Origin: Pseudomonas nabeulensis
Lineage (GTDB): Bacteria > Pseudomonadota > Gammaproteobacteria > Pseudomonadales > Pseudomonadaceae
Reading direction: 5' to 3'
Assembly (NCBI RefSeq): GCF_004682045.1
Contig: NZ_QUZT01000008.1
Coordinates: 1-64,000 of the forward strand
Length of the DNA: 64,000 nt
Made by a program: the position numbers and the translations under genes. This document shows, piece after piece, positions 26,059 through 35,987 of the stretch; the stretch's first letter is position 1; every line of letters starts with the position of its first letter. Below the pieces are notes generated by a model. It was given only the letters and a program-made list of their open reading frames with translations, had not been told where the DNA came from and did no database searches.

Positions 26059-26191
26059 GAAGCGGCTCCGGACGGTTAGGCGACTATGCTGTTTTCTAAA
26101 TCAATCAACCCTAAAAAACAACTTAACAAATCAATCCGTCGGCGCAACACTCGGTTCATTGGCTGGCCCACACATAATAAAAGAGGTGCAT

Positions 26192-26890
26192 ATGGCAGGT
26201 TTCGATAAACGCGTGGCGTCCTATGAAGAAGCGCTGGCAGGTCTGGAAGACGGCATGACCGTACTCTCCGGTGGTTTTGGCCTGTGCGGCATTCCGGAAA
26301 ACCTCATCGCCGAGATCAAGCGCAAAGGCACCCGCGACCTGACCGTGGTTTCCAACAACTGCGGCGTTGACGGTTTTGGACTGGGCGTGCTGCTGGAAGA
26401 AAAACAGATCAGCAAGGTGATCGCCTCCTACGTCGGTGAAAATGCGCTGTTCGAGAAGCAACTGCTCAGCGGCGAAATCGAAGTGGTGCTGACCCCCCAA
26501 GGCACCCTGGCAGAAAAAATGCGCGCTGGCGGTGCCGGCATCCCTGCGTTCTTTACCGCCACCGGCGTCGGCACGCCAGTGGCCGAAGGTAAGGAGACCC
26601 GCGAATTCAACGGTCGCCCCTACTTGATGGAAGAATCCATCACCGGCGACTTCGCCATCGTCAAAGGCTGGAAAGCCGACCACTTCGGCAACGTGATCTA
26701 CCGCCACACCGCCCAGAACTTCAACCCGCTGGCCGCCACAGCCGGCAAGATCACCGTGGTCGAAGTTGAGGAAATCGTCGAACCGGGCGAGCTGGACCCG
26801 GCGCAGATCCACACCCCTGGCATCTATGTCGACCGGATCATCTGCGGCACGTTCGAGAAGCGCATCGAACAGCGCACCGTGCGCAAATAA
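26192..26890 (+). CDS. scoA: 3-oxoacid CoA-transferase subunit A
   Basis: Alpha subunit (232 residues) of succinyl-CoA:3-ketoacid CoA-transferase, which activates acetoacetate with CoA from succinyl-CoA. Evidence: the CoA-transferase I fold start [32 protein letters not shown], and [19 protein letters not shown] typical of ScoA/AtoD. AAGAGG lies 5 bases before the ATG at 26192; the frame extends upstream to 25799 but that would run back into the LysR gene. First gene of the sco-ato operon, 35 bp before scoB. Confidence 0.95.
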   Translation: MAGFDKRVASYEEALAGLEDGMTVLSGGFGLCGIPENLIAEIKRKGTRDLTVVSNNCGVDGFGLGVLLEEKQISKVIASYVGENALFEKQLLSGEIEVVLTPQGTLAEKMRAGGAGIPAFFTATGVGTPVAEGKETREFNGRPYLMEESITGDFAIVKGWKADHFGNVIYRHTAQNFNPLAATAGKITVVEVEEIVEPGELDPAQIHTPGIYVDRIICGTFEKRIEQRTVRK

Positions 26891-26925
26891 TCCGCCCCCA
26901 GCCCGAACAATAAGAGGACACAAAC

Positions 26926-27585
26926 ATGGCGCTTACCCGCGAACAAATGGCTCAACGCGTTGCCCGCGAAATGCAGGATGGTTTCTACGTCAACCTCGGC
27001 ATCGGCATCCCGACCCTGGTGGCCAACTACATTCCCGAAGGCATGGAAGTGATGCTGCAATCGGAAAACGGCCTGCTGGGCATGGGACCGTTTCCCACCG
27101 AAGAGACCATCGATGCCGACATGATCAACGCCGGCAAGCAGACCGTCACCGCCCGTATCGGCGCGTCGATCTTCTCTTCCGCCGAATCCTTCGCGATGAT
27201 CCGTGGCGGCCATGTCGACCTCACCGTGCTGGGCGCATTTGAAGTGGACGTTCAGGGCAACATCGCCTCGTGGATGATCCCCGGCAAGCTGGTCAAAGGC
27301 ATGGGCGGTGCGATGGACCTGGTGGCCGGCGCAGAAAACATCATTGTGATCATGACCCACGCGTCCAAGGACGGTGAGTCCAAGTTGCTCAGCCAATGCA
27401 GCCTGCCGCTGACTGGCGCCAACTGCATCAAGCGCGTGTTGACCGACCTTGCGTACCTGGAAATCGAAAATGGCGCTTTTGTCCTCAAGGAACGCGCACC
27501 TGGCGTCAGCGTTGAAGAGATTGTGAGCAAGACCGCCGGTAAACTGATCGTCCCGGACCACGTTCCAGAAATGCACTTCCAGTGA
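26926..27585 (+). CDS. scoB: 3-oxoacid CoA-transferase subunit B
   Basis: Beta subunit (219 residues) that carries the catalytic glutamate, seen in [14 protein letters not shown] at about residue 47 (the ENG motif). Other blocks are [17 protein letters not shown] and [28 protein letters not shown] precedes the ATG. It lies between scoA and the thiolase, and its stop overlaps the thiolase ribosome site. Confidence 0.95.
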   Translation: MALTREQMAQRVAREMQDGFYVNLGIGIPTLVANYIPEGMEVMLQSENGLLGMGPFPTEETIDADMINAGKQTVTARIGASIFSSAESFAMIRGGHVDLTVLGAFEVDVQGNIASWMIPGKLVKGMGGAMDLVAGAENIIVIMTHASKDGESKLLSQCSLPLTGANCIKRVLTDLAYLEIENGAFVLKERAPGVSVEEIVSKTAGKLIVPDHVPEMHFQ

Positions 27586-27596
27586 GGACAGATTCC

Positions 27597-28778
27597 ATGC
27601 AAGACGTCGTGATTGTTGCTGCTACCCGCACCGCCGTGGGCAGCTTCCAGGGTTCGCTGGTGAATATCCCGGCACCGGAATTGGGCGCTGCTGTGATCCG
27701 TCGCCTGCTGGAGCAGACCGGCCTGGACCCGGCCCTGGTAGATGAAGTGATCCTCGGCCAAGTGCTCACCGCAGGCAGCGGCCAGAACCCGGCACGCCAG
27801 GCCTCGATCCTCGCCGGCCTGCCTCACGCGGTGCCGAGCCTGACCCTGAACAAAGTCTGCGGCTCCGGCCTCAAGGCCCTGCACTTGGGCGCCCAGGCCA
27901 TCCGCTGCGGCGATGCCGAGGTGATCATCGCCGGCGGCATGGAGAACATGAGCCTGGCGCCCTACGTGCTGCCAGCCGCGCGCACCGGTTTGCGCATGGG
28001 CCACGCCAAGATGATCGACAGCATGATCACCGATGGCCTGTGGGATGCGTTCAACGACTACCACATGGGCATCACCGCCGAAAACCTGGTGGACAAGTAC
28101 GGCATCAGCCGTGAAGCCCAGGACGCGTTCGCTGCGGCGTCTCAGCAAAAAGCCGCCGCCGCCATCGAGGCCGGGCGCTTTGTCGACGAGATCACCCCGA
28201 TCCTGATCCCCCAGCGCAAAGGCGACCCCGTGGCTTTCGCCGTGGATGAACAGCCCCGTGCCGGCACCACTGCCGAGTCCTTGGCCAAGCTCAAACCCGC
28301 GTTCAAGAAAGACGGCAGCGTCACCGCCGGCAACGCTTCCAGCCTCAACGACGGCGCCGCTGCGGTGCTGCTGATGAGTGCCGACAAGGCCAAGGCGCTC
28401 GGCCTGCCGGTACTGGCGCGTATCGCCAGCTACGCCAACGCCGGTGTTGACCCGGCCATCATGGGCATCGGCCCGGTCTCGGCCACCCGCCGCTGCCTGG
28501 ACAAAGCCGGCTGGAGCCTGGCCGACCTGGACCTGATCGAAGCCAACGAAGCCTTCGCTGCGCAATCCCTGGCGGTGGGCAAAGAGCTGGAATGGGACGC
28601 GGACAAGGTCAACGTCAACGGCGGCGCCATTGCCATCGGCCACCCGATTGGCGCGTCAGGCTGCCGTGTACTGGTGACCCTGCTGCACGAAATGATCAAG
28701 CGCGATGCCAAGAAAGGCCTCGCGACGCTGTGCATCGGTGGCGGCCAAGGTGTTGCCCTCGCCCTCGAACGCAACTGA
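27597..28778 (+). CDS. atoB: Acetyl-CoA acetyltransferase (thiolase)
   Basis: Thiolase of 393 residues that splits acetoacetyl-CoA to two acetyl-CoA, completing acetoacetate use after ScoAB. Seen are the acyl-enzyme Cys in [19 protein letters not shown] (about 88), the His in [18 protein letters not shown] (about 348) and the second Cys in [17 protein letters not shown]. The ATG at 27597 has GAGGA 8 bases upstream; the ATG-less extension to 27582 is inside scoB. A strong terminator follows. Confidence 0.95.
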   Translation: MQDVVIVAATRTAVGSFQGSLVNIPAPELGAAVIRRLLEQTGLDPALVDEVILGQVLTAGSGQNPARQASILAGLPHAVPSLTLNKVCGSGLKALHLGAQAIRCGDAEVIIAGGMENMSLAPYVLPAARTGLRMGHAKMIDSMITDGLWDAFNDYHMGITAENLVDKYGISREAQDAFAAASQQKAAAAIEAGRFVDEITPILIPQRKGDPVAFAVDEQPRAGTTAESLAKLKPAFKKDGSVTAGNASSLNDGAAAVLLMSADKAKALGLPVLARIASYANAGVDPAIMGIGPVSATRRCLDKAGWSLADLDLIEANEAFAAQSLAVGKELEWDADKVNVNGGAIAIGHPIGASGCRVLVTLLHEMIKRDAKKGLATLCIGGGQGVALALERN

Positions 28779-28800
28779 TCCAAAGAGCAACACGGAAAAG

Positions 28801-28830
28801 GCCCGGTTCCACGAAAACCGGGCTTTTTCT
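28801..28830 (+). terminator. Rho-independent terminator after atoB
   Basis: GCCCGGTT-N7-AACCGGGC followed by TTTTTCTTT, 22 bp after the atoB stop. Confidence 0.9.
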
Positions 28831-28879
28831 TTATGCGTTCCCTCTGAAACAACACAGTTCATATGTGATAGCGGGCTTG

Positions 28880-29080
28880 TGTGGGAGGGGGCTTGACCTA
28901 ATGCCAGTCAGTTAAGGGCAAACACCGTACTTGTGGCGAGGGAGCTTGCTCCCGCTGGACTGCGCAGCAGTCCCATCTTTGGGGCCGCTACGCGGCCCAG
29001 CGGGAGCAAGCTCCCTCGCCACAGGTTACTTTCACACTTGCTACTTCTTAACTGACTGGCATTAGGGCTTGCCCCCGATG
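28880..29080. repeat. REP interrupted by a MITE
   Basis: A GGGGGCTTGCCCCC-type REP begins at 28880, is split at 28898 by the element 28899-29064, and resumes at 29065 with CTTGCCCCCGATGACTGAGTG. No matching second REP of the doublet is seen to the right. Confidence 0.8.
28899..29064. mobile_element. 166-bp MITE with IS4-like ends carrying a REPIN (copy A)
   Basis: Ends are a perfect 18-bp inverted repeat, TAATGCCAGTCAGTTAAG and its complement (28899-28916, 29047-29064). Flanks GGGCTTGACC and GGGCTTGCCC form a 10-bp target duplication with one change. The centre (28933-29022) is a 90-bp REPIN of the RAYT-flanking family. There is no transposase gene. The termini resemble those of E. coli IS4 as I remember them. 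Confidence 0.85.
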
Positions 29081-29235
29081 ACTGAGTGTCAGCGACACAC
29101 ATGCAAGCTGACAAACCGCATTCGCCCGCGCCACCACCTTTCCCGCCACCTGCACCGCGCCCAGGTAGTCCAATGCTTTGCTTAAATCCACCAGACCCGC
29201 TTTAATCGCGGTCCAATTTTCCCCAAGGAACCGCA

Positions 29236-30021
29236 ATGCGCCATCTGGACGGCAAACTAAAACCCTATCTTTTGTGCCTGTTGGCAGCCCTGACCGTTGC
29301 AGGTTGCTCCCCCAAAGACCACTCTCGCGCACGAGTCATCAACGGCGAACAAAGCCGGGCCGGTGCGCAATTGGCTTACGAGCATGAACTGACCCTGGCC
29401 CTGCCCGGCGCCCTGCTCGCGCCGCGCATGCAGGCCACGCGCGAGGCCTGCGAAACCGCACGCTTTGGCGCCTGTAATATCCTGGGCATCACCGAAGACG
29501 GCAACGGTGGCGAGATCATCCTGCGCATCGCCCCCACCGGGGTAGAGCCGATGGTCGCCATGGCCGCCGAAGGTGGAAAGCTCGGCCAACGCATCACCAC
29601 CGCCGAAGACCTGGCCGACGCCGTCGCCGATGTCCGTCGTCGCCAGGATCGCCTGCAAGCCCAGCAACAACGCCTGGATGAATTGGCCAAGCGCAAGAAC
29701 ATCACCGTCAGCGACCTGATCGCCTTGAGCAAGGAACAGGCTGCCATCGAAAACGAATTGCAAGAACTGGCGCAAGTCGCTGCCAACCAACAACGTCGGC
29801 TGGATACCAACCGCGTGACCCTGAACTTCCGCTCCTCGGACGGTGCAAATCAACCGTCGCGGTTCAGCCGCATGTTCAGCAACCTGGGCGACAACCTGGT
29901 GAACGGCACCGCCGACGCCTTGGAGCGCGCCAGCTATGTGTTGCCGTTTGTAATCCTGGCATTCCCGGTGGTGTGGTTGTGGGTGTGGCTGTGGCGCCGT
30001 TTTGTCAAACGCCGCAGCTGA
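29236..30021 (+). CDS. DUF4349 lipoprotein
   Basis: 261-residue protein anchored at the membrane. It has a lipobox (LAALTVAGC, Cys about 24), a DUF4349 body, a coiled coil at about 130-195 (RRRQDRLQAQQQRLDELAKRKN ... ELQELAQVAANQQRRL, by position), and a C-terminal helix LPFVILAFPVVWLWVWLW followed by basic residues. Function of the family is unknown. The ATG follows AAGGA. It is convergent with the DUF1615 gene, whose stop codon begins at the very next base (TGATCA). Confidence 0.87.
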   Translation: MRHLDGKLKPYLLCLLAALTVAGCSPKDHSRARVINGEQSRAGAQLAYEHELTLALPGALLAPRMQATREACETARFGACNILGITEDGNGGEIILRIAPTGVEPMVAMAAEGGKLGQRITTAEDLADAVADVRRRQDRLQAQQQRLDELAKRKNITVSDLIALSKEQAAIENELQELAQVAANQQRRLDTNRVTLNFRSSDGANQPSRFSRMFSNLGDNLVNGTADALERASYVLPFVILAFPVVWLWVWLWRRFVKRRS

Positions 30022-31110
30022 TCAGCGCTTCATACAACGCTGATAACGCTCATCCACGCGCTGGGCAAACCACGCCGTGGTCAGGTTGCGGGTGATCTTC
30101 GGGCTCTTGAGCACGATGCCCGGCAAAATCGCCCGTGGCATCGGTTTACCGGCGGCTTTGTCGGCCAGGGCGAACACGCGCTTGTAGACAGTCGTGTCCT
30201 CGAAGTCCAACTGCCCACCCTGCTCCAATTGGCTACGGATGCTCGGGTTGCGCATATCCAGCTTCGCCCCCAGTGAACGCACCGCCAGCTCGGTGGTGCC
30301 GGGCAGCAATGAGCCGTAGCGAATCAAATCCCCATCCAACGCCAACGCTTTGCCGGAAGCACGGCTGACCGCCGCCTGGAACGCCGCATTGCGGCTGGCG
30401 TACCAACCGGCATTGAAGTCGGCGAAACGGTACAGCGGTTGATCGTAATTCACCGGATAACCCAGCAAATGGGCGATGCCAAAGTACATACCGCCACGCC
30501 GGGTGAAGACTTCACGTCGGATGGTGCCGTCCACGGTGTAGGGATAACCCCGTGCCTGCTTTTGCGCAAACTCGATGCTGACCTGCATGGGACCAGCGGT
30601 GTGCACCGGGTTGAATCCGCCAAACAACGTGTTGCCCAGGGGCACCATGCTGATGAAGTCGTCAAAGATGCCGCTGAGGTCCTTCTCCGTACGCGCCGCG
30701 TTCAGCCGTTCGGCGTAGGTTTTGCCGGTGGGTGAGCGCAATTGCAGGGTGGTGCGCACGACCACGGCAGGCACATACACCTTGGCGGCGCGGCGCAGCA
30801 TTTCGTCCTGGGCGATCTTGCCCATGTTCGGCACGGCCGGGTCGACCTGGTAGGTGGATTCCTGTTCGGTGACCGCCAACACGGCGCAGATGTTTTCGGT
30901 GCTGGGGTAGATTTTCTGGGTGTCGAAGGCGGTGTAGATGTCCTGGGCCCAGCCGTTGCGGTCCGCCACCGTTGCGGGTAACAGGCGCACGATCTGCGCC
31001 TTCACCTCGGTTTCGCTGCGCTCTGGCTGCTGCGGGCCGCTGCGGGGAGTGGAGCAACCGGCCAGCACCAGCAAGGGAGTGAGGCACAGAATCAGGCGGC
31101 TTAGGGGCAT
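30022..31110 (-). CDS. DUF1615 lipoprotein
   Basis: 362-residue lipoprotein with a lipobox (LLVLAGCS, Cys about 19). The body is DUF1615, a proteobacterial family without a settled function. A stretch AVLAVTEQESTYQVDPAVPNMG resembles the Glu-containing region of lysozyme-like folds, but no activity is claimed. GGAAG precedes the ATG. Monocistronic by position. Confidence 0.87.
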   Translation of the reverse strand: MPLSRLILCLTPLLVLAGCSTPRSGPQQPERSETEVKAQIVRLLPATVADRNGWAQDIYTAFDTQKIYPSTENICAVLAVTEQESTYQVDPAVPNMGKIAQDEMLRRAAKVYVPAVVVRTTLQLRSPTGKTYAERLNAARTEKDLSGIFDDFISMVPLGNTLFGGFNPVHTAGPMQVSIEFAQKQARGYPYTVDGTIRREVFTRRGGMYFGIAHLLGYPVNYDQPLYRFADFNAGWYASRNAAFQAAVSRASGKALALDGDLIRYGSLLPGTTELAVRSLGAKLDMRNPSIRSQLEQGGQLDFEDTTVYKRVFALADKAAGKPMPRAILPGIVLKSPKITRNLTTAWFAQRVDERYQRCMKR

Positions 31111-31273
31111 GGGGCTTCCTTGGGTGACGACGGGCCAGGCATTGCAGATATCGACCGGTAAGTCTAATCAGGGTTCGCTAACTTGCTGCCCTGTTGTGAA
31201 ACAGCCTGCGCCGAAATTTCCCACGTAACCGCCGGATAAGCTCTACTCCTCCATCCCACGAACCTCTGCAAAG

Positions 31274-31302
31274 TCCCTCGCCTGAATACACAGCGCGAGG
31301 GA
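31274..31302 (+). promoter_or_regulatory. Hairpin that can sequester a ribosome site
   Basis: TCCCTCGC (31274-31281) pairs with GCGAGGGA (31295-31302). The right arm contains the ribosome site of the 20-codon ORF that starts at 31309. Confidence 0.4.
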
Positions 31303-31308
31303 TTGCCG

Positions 31309-31371
31309 ATGGATTTTCGTTTTAGTGCGTTGCTTGATCACGCGGCTCTCGCTGGGAGCCGTCAAGGATGA
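31309..31371 (+). CDS. Possible 20-codon leader ORF of the RHS gene
   Basis: Reads MDFRFSALLDHAALAGSRQG. It has an AGGG site 7 bases upstream, and its stop (TGA) overlaps the ATG of the RHS gene as ATGA, an arrangement typical of translational coupling. It could instead be the tail of a lost upstream domain. No protein family recognised. Confidence 0.4.
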   Translation: MDFRFSALLDHAALAGSRQG

Positions 31372-34300
31372 TCAACGCGTCTCACATTGCCCATATCGAA
31401 CATGAACTAGATGGTTTTCATCAGAGCCTGGCGCTGTATCGCCAGCAGATGAACGCCTGGTATTCCGGTGCGCTGGATTCGGCGAGTCATGCGTTGGATA
31501 TGCCGTCGTTGCTGGGGATGGATCGGGTGTTGCGGGTGGGGGATTCGCAGCAGTCGGTGAGCATGACCGATGGCGATTTTTCGACTGTGGCCCGTTGCCC
31601 GGCGGGCGGCGAGTTGAAAATCGAGAGCCAGTTCGAGTCGGTGTATGACGTGCCGATTGGCGATATTCCGGTCGAGGTGATCGGGCTTGATGACGGCAGT
31701 TCCAGCGTGATCATGCTCGATGAGCACGGTAAGGGCTCGCACTTCTGCGCGGCGGGCGGGCGCTATCAGGTGCGGGTTCAGGGCGGCGTTTCTGCGGAGC
31801 AGGTGGACGCCTTGTTTGCCTCCTACGCAGGGCTGACGGCGGACCTGGAGCAGTGGCTTCGCGACCAATGGACGGATTTCAAACCCTATTGGCAGCAATC
31901 GACCGCCAGCGCGATTGGCAGCGGGTTGCTCGCTGGCAGTTGGGCCGCCCTTCGCGAGGTATGGGACAGCATCAAGCGCGTGCAGGCGATGCTTGACGAT
32001 CCGCTGAAATTCGTCGAAGAACTCGGGGCCCAGGCGGCCAACCTGGCGCAGATCGCGACCGATGCGCCCAAGGTCATGGAACAGGCGATGTTGCTGGCCA
32101 GTGATGAGGCGGCGCTGTTCCTGATGTTGCGCACGGCGATGCTGTGGCTCGACGCGTTGCCGCCCAGTGCGCTGGCCGAAGTGGCAGCGGGGATGGTGGT
32201 GTCGTTGTTGATTGATGTGGTGATTGCGCTGGTGCTGACCATTGCATTGCCGGCGGCGGGTGTGGCGTATCTGGGTGTGCGGCTGGCCCGGTATGGGGCG
32301 CAGATTCTTGACGCGGCTGTGGGGTTTGTCAGGGGGCTGTTAGCGATTCTGACGAAGTTCATGCAGGCGGTGGATCGCTACAAGGCCGTGGCGGTTCGCG
32401 GGGTGGTCGGTGGGTTGAAGCAAGGCACGATGCGAATGCGCTGGAAGGCGCGGCAGAACGCGACGCTGAAGCAGAAAGAGCGTGTGGATGATGTGGCGGT
32501 TTCGGGGAAGAACCCGAACGGCTCAGTGGCTTCCAGTGCAGATAAAACCGCTACCAACGGCTGCCCGGTGTCGATGGTTACCGGGGAGGAATTGCTGACG
32601 TTAGTTGATGGTTCGCTGGACGGGATTTTGCCGTTCGAGTGGACGCGGCTGTATCGCACCAGTGCGGTGGAAATCGATTGCGGGTTGGGGTTTGGCTGGA
32701 GCCATTCGCTGTCGCATCGGTTGGAGGTGTCGGGAGATTCGGTGGTGTGGACCGATCATGAGAACCGGTCGACTGCCCTGCCCTTGCCTTCGTCTTCTCG
32801 TCCGGCGATTACCAATAGCCTGGCCGAAGCGGCGATCTACTTGGGCTCGGTGCCGGATGAGTTGGTGCTGGCGCAGGCGTCGCGTTTCTACCATTTCCGT
32901 AACGGTTTGCTGACAGCCATCAGCGACGCGTATGACAACCGGTTGCGCATTTCCCGTGACTATTCGGGGCGCATTGAGCGGGTGTCTAACAGTGTTGGGC
33001 GTTCGCTGTTCTTGCGCTATTCGTCAGATCGCATTGTTGCGGTTGAGTACCAGATTCAGCGGGCAAAGGGGCATGAGCCCTACATCTGGGTGACTGAGCA
33101 GACGGTTGTTTCCTACGCCTATGACGAACTTGGACGGTTGGTTTCAGCGACCAATGCCGTAGGCGAAAGCGAGACTTACCGGTACGACGATCAGCACGTG
33201 ATTCTTGAACGCGTATTGGCCGGTGGCGCGAGTTTCTTCTGGGAGTGGGAAAGGTCCGGCAAGGCCGCGCGATGTGTCCGGCATTGGGCGAGTTTTTCCC
33301 AGATGGACACGCGGTATGCCTGGGATGACGAAGGCCGCGTCACGGTGTTTAACGCCGATGGCAGTCAGGAAATCTATGTGCATGACTCGCGTGCGCGGCT
33401 GGTGCAGCGCGTCGATCCGGACGGTGCCCAGCACTTCAAATCCTACGACGACAAGGGCCGCCTGACGGTTGAGCAAGATCCGCTCGGGGCAGTGACGGCG
33501 TATCAATATGACGAAGCCGGGCGTTTGGTGGCGCTGTTTCCGGGGGACGATGAGCCAACGTCCTACGAGCATGACAACGGCTTCGTACGGGTGGTACGGC
33601 GGGGTGAAGCGGTCTGGAAATATGAGCGCAATGATCAGGGCGATGTCACGCGCAGGATCAATCCTGATGGGCATATCACCGACTACACGTACAACAAATA
33701 CGGGCAGCTGATTGGGGTTTGGTATCCCGATCACAGCCGCCAGCGGCTGGTGTGGAATGAGCGTGGGCAGCTAGTTGAAGAACAGCTGCCGAATGGTGGG
33801 ATCAAGCGTTATCGCTATGACGATCTGGGGCGGCAGGTTGCCCGCGAAGACAAACATGGCGCGCTGACTCAGTATCAGTGGGATGGCGTTGGGCGCTTGG
33901 TTCGGGTGGTTCTTCCGGGTGGGGCTTGCCGGGAATACGGCTACAACGCTTACGGAAAAATCACTGCTGAACGGGACGAGTTAGGGAACGTCACCCGTTA
34001 CGAATATGCGGATGGGTTGCACCTCATCAGTCGTCGCATTAATGCCGATGGCAGCCAGGTTAAATACCGTTACGACAATGTGCGTTTGTTGCTGACTGAA
34101 ATCGAGAACGAAGTTGGCGAAATCTATCGGCTGGATTACCACTCCAATGGGCTGATCCAGCAGGAGATTGGGTTCGACGGTCAGCGTACGGCCTATGTTT
34201 ATGACCTCAATGGCAACCTGCAAGAAAAGACCGAACATGGCGATGACGGCAGTCAGTTAGTCACCCGCTACGAGCGGGATCATGCCGGGCGGCTGGTACG

Positions 34301-35987
34301 AAAAATCCTTCCCGATGGGAAATCCGTCGACTATACGTACGACCGCCAAGGCAATCTCCTAAGCGTCGACGATAGCCACTGGTTTCTCGCCTACGAATAC
34401 GACGCGCAAAACCGCCTCACCGCCGAGCACCAAGGCTGGGGCACCTTGCGCTATGGCTACGACGCCTGCGGCCAACTTCAAAAGCTGCGCCTGCCTGATA
34501 ACAACCGCGTCGTTTTCAACCACGCCAAGGGCGGCCATCTCTCTACCGTCGAGCTAAATGGCAAAACCCTCACCTCTCACTTGTTCAAATCCGGCCAGGA
34601 ACACCAACGCCAACAAGGCCAACTCCTCAGTCATTACCACTACGACGACCAACAGCGCCTGCACGCCCACGCGGTCACGCAGCAGGACCATTACCTTTTC
34701 CAACGCCAGTACGACTACGACAAATCCGGCAACCTCACTCGCCTGCTGGATACCCGCAAAGGCGAACACCACTACCACTACGATCCGCTAAACCGCCTCA
34801 CCCGCGCCAACCATTCCCAGGACGTGCAAGAACGTTTCGGCCACGACCCGGCGGGCAACCTGCTGATGCACGACCGCCCCGGCCCGGACATCGTGGCGGG
34901 TAATCGTTTGATGAGTCAGGGTGATAACCACTATGACTACGATGCGTTCGGCAACCTGATCCGCGAGCGGCGTGGCAAAGGCCATGCACGGGTCACTGAA
35001 TACCGTTACGACTGCCAGCATCGGCTGATCGGCATCACCCAACCCAACGGCCAAACTGCCAGCTATCGCTATGACCCGTTTGGGCGGCGTATCAGCAAAA
35101 CCGTGGATGGCATCACCACGGAGTTTTTCTGGCAAGGTGACAAGCTGGTTGCCGAACATCACGCAGATCAGCATCGCAGCTATCTCTACGAGCCGGATAG
35201 TTTCAGGCCGCTAGCATTGCTTGAAGGCTTCGGCCAAAAAGCAGTAAAGCCCTACCACTACCAACTCGACCACCTCGGCACGCCGCAGGAACTGACCGAT
35301 TCCGACGGCGAAATTGTCTGGTCTGCCCACTACCGTGCCTACGGTGAAATCTCCCGCCTTGATGCCGGAAAAGTCGACAACCCAATAAGGTTTCAGGGCC
35401 AGTACTTCGACCAGGAAAGCGGCCTCCACTACAACCGCCATCGCTACTACAATCCGGATATTGGTCGTTACCTGACACCGGATCCGGTGAAGTTGGCGGG
35501 GGGGATCAACGCGTACCAATACGTGCCAAACCCTACGGCGTGGGTAGATCCGCTCGGTCTGAGTTGCAAGAATACAAATTGCCCTGAAGGCCCATATAGC
35601 GCAATCGTTCCAGGGGGAGGGTTAGCTACACATGAGAAAGCAGGCGGACACTTGATTGAAAAACATGTCGGTAGAACTGATCAACAACTTGCTGAGCGAT
35701 TGAGCCGTGAACCACATGTCCCCACAGCCTCTACTTTCCCAGACCGAGCAACAGCCGAGTCTGAAGTATCAAAGGTACTAGCCACCAATCAAGCTAAAAT
35801 AGATAGGTTCGTCAGAGGAAACGACAATCAGATTGTAATTATCGAGAGAACTCAAAACCCTGTAGGGACCAGTTTGAAAAGAGGTGAGACGACAACGGTA
35901 CCTGGAAGAGAAATTTACCTTATCATCCGTAGGGACACCAACATGCCCGATGGCTATAGAATCCACACTGGATACCCAAACCCATGA
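31368..35987 (+). CDS. RHS polymorphic toxin with RNase A-like C-terminal domain
   Basis: 1539-residue RHS/YD-repeat protein. About 1-260 is a non-PAAR N-terminal region, followed by a hydrophobic segment (about 268-330). A DUF6531-type block starts near 398 (GCPVSMVTGEELLTLVDGSL, PFEWTRLYRTS). YD repeats fill about 560-1300 and form the shell. The core end reads RFQGQYFDQESGLHYNRHRYY ... GRYLTPDPVKLAGGINAYQY ... WVDPLGL. After DPLGL (35561) the last 141 residues are a variable toxin tip: THEKAGGHLIEKHVGRTDQQL with conserved His, DRATAESEV, and the end GYRIHTGYP. This fits the CdiA-CT RNase A-like domain family. No vgrG, eag chaperone or secretion genes are nearby, so export route is unknown. 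The toxin tip is AT-rich compared with the shell. Confidence 0.92.
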   Translation: MINASHIAHIEHELDGFHQSLALYRQQMNAWYSGALDSASHALDMPSLLGMDRVLRVGDSQQSVSMTDGDFSTVARCPAGGELKIESQFESVYDVPIGDIPVEVIGLDDGSSSVIMLDEHGKGSHFCAAGGRYQVRVQGGVSAEQVDALFASYAGLTADLEQWLRDQWTDFKPYWQQSTASAIGSGLLAGSWAALREVWDSIKRVQAMLDDPLKFVEELGAQAANLAQIATDAPKVMEQAMLLASDEAALFLMLRTAMLWLDALPPSALAEVAAGMVVSLLIDVVIALVLTIALPAAGVAYLGVRLARYGAQILDAAVGFVRGLLAILTKFMQAVDRYKAVAVRGVVGGLKQGTMRMRWKARQNATLKQKERVDDVAVSGKNPNGSVASSADKTATNGCPVSMVTGEELLTLVDGSLDGILPFEWTRLYRTSAVEIDCGLGFGWSHSLSHRLEVSGDSVVWTDHENRSTALPLPSSSRPAITNSLAEAAIYLGSVPDELVLAQASRFYHFRNGLLTAISDAYDNRLRISRDYSGRIERVSNSVGRSLFLRYSSDRIVAVEYQIQRAKGHEPYIWVTEQTVVSYAYDELGRLVSATNAVGESETYRYDDQHVILERVLAGGASFFWEWERSGKAARCVRHWASFSQMDTRYAWDDEGRVTVFNADGSQEIYVHDSRARLVQRVDPDGAQHFKSYDDKGRLTVEQDPLGAVTAYQYDEAGRLVALFPGDDEPTSYEHDNGFVRVVRRGEAVWKYERNDQGDVTRRINPDGHITDYTYNKYGQLIGVWYPDHSRQRLVWNERGQLVEEQLPNGGIKRYRYDDLGRQVAREDKHGALTQYQWDGVGRLVRVVLPGGACREYGYNAYGKITAERDELGNVTRYEYADGLHLISRRINADGSQVKYRYDNVRLLLTEIENEVGEIYRLDYHSNGLIQQEIGFDGQRTAYVYDLNGNLQEKTEHGDDGSQLVTRYERDHAGRLVRKILPDGKSVDYTYDRQGNLLSVDDSHWFLAYEYDAQNRLTAEHQGWGTLRYGYDACGQLQKLRLPDNNRVVFNHAKGGHLSTVELNGKTLTSHLFKSGQEHQRQQGQLLSHYHYDDQQRLHAHAVTQQDHYLFQRQYDYDKSGNLTRLLDTRKGEHHYHYDPLNRLTRANHSQDVQERFGHDPAGNLLMHDRPGPDIVAGNRLMSQGDNHYDYDAFGNLIRERRGKGHARVTEYRYDCQHRLIGITQPNGQTASYRYDPFGRRISKTVDGITTEFFWQGDKLVAEHHADQHRSYLYEPDSFRPLALLEGFGQKAVKPYHYQLDHLGTPQELTDSDGEIVWSAHYRAYGEISRLDAGKVDNPIRFQGQYFDQESGLHYNRHRYYNPDIGRYLTPDPVKLAGGINAYQYVPNPTAWVDPLGLSCKNTNCPEGPYSAIVPGGGLATHEKAGGHLIEKHVGRTDQQLAERLSREPHVPTASTFPDRATAESEVSKVLATNQAKIDRFVRGNDNQIVIIERTQNPVGTSLKRGETTTVPGREIYLIIRRDTNMPDGYRIHTGYPNP

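Noticed and set aside
27252..28643. A 463-codon minus-strand frame over atoB
   Set aside because: Shadow of the thiolase and scoB reading frames.
28880..29080. Repeats considered as a CRISPR array
   Set aside because: Spacing is irregular, copies are few and each is a palindromic REP within a transposon-like frame.
31368..32150. N-terminal region of the RHS protein as a PAAR domain
   Set aside because: No PAAR repeats or zinc-type tip residues are seen.
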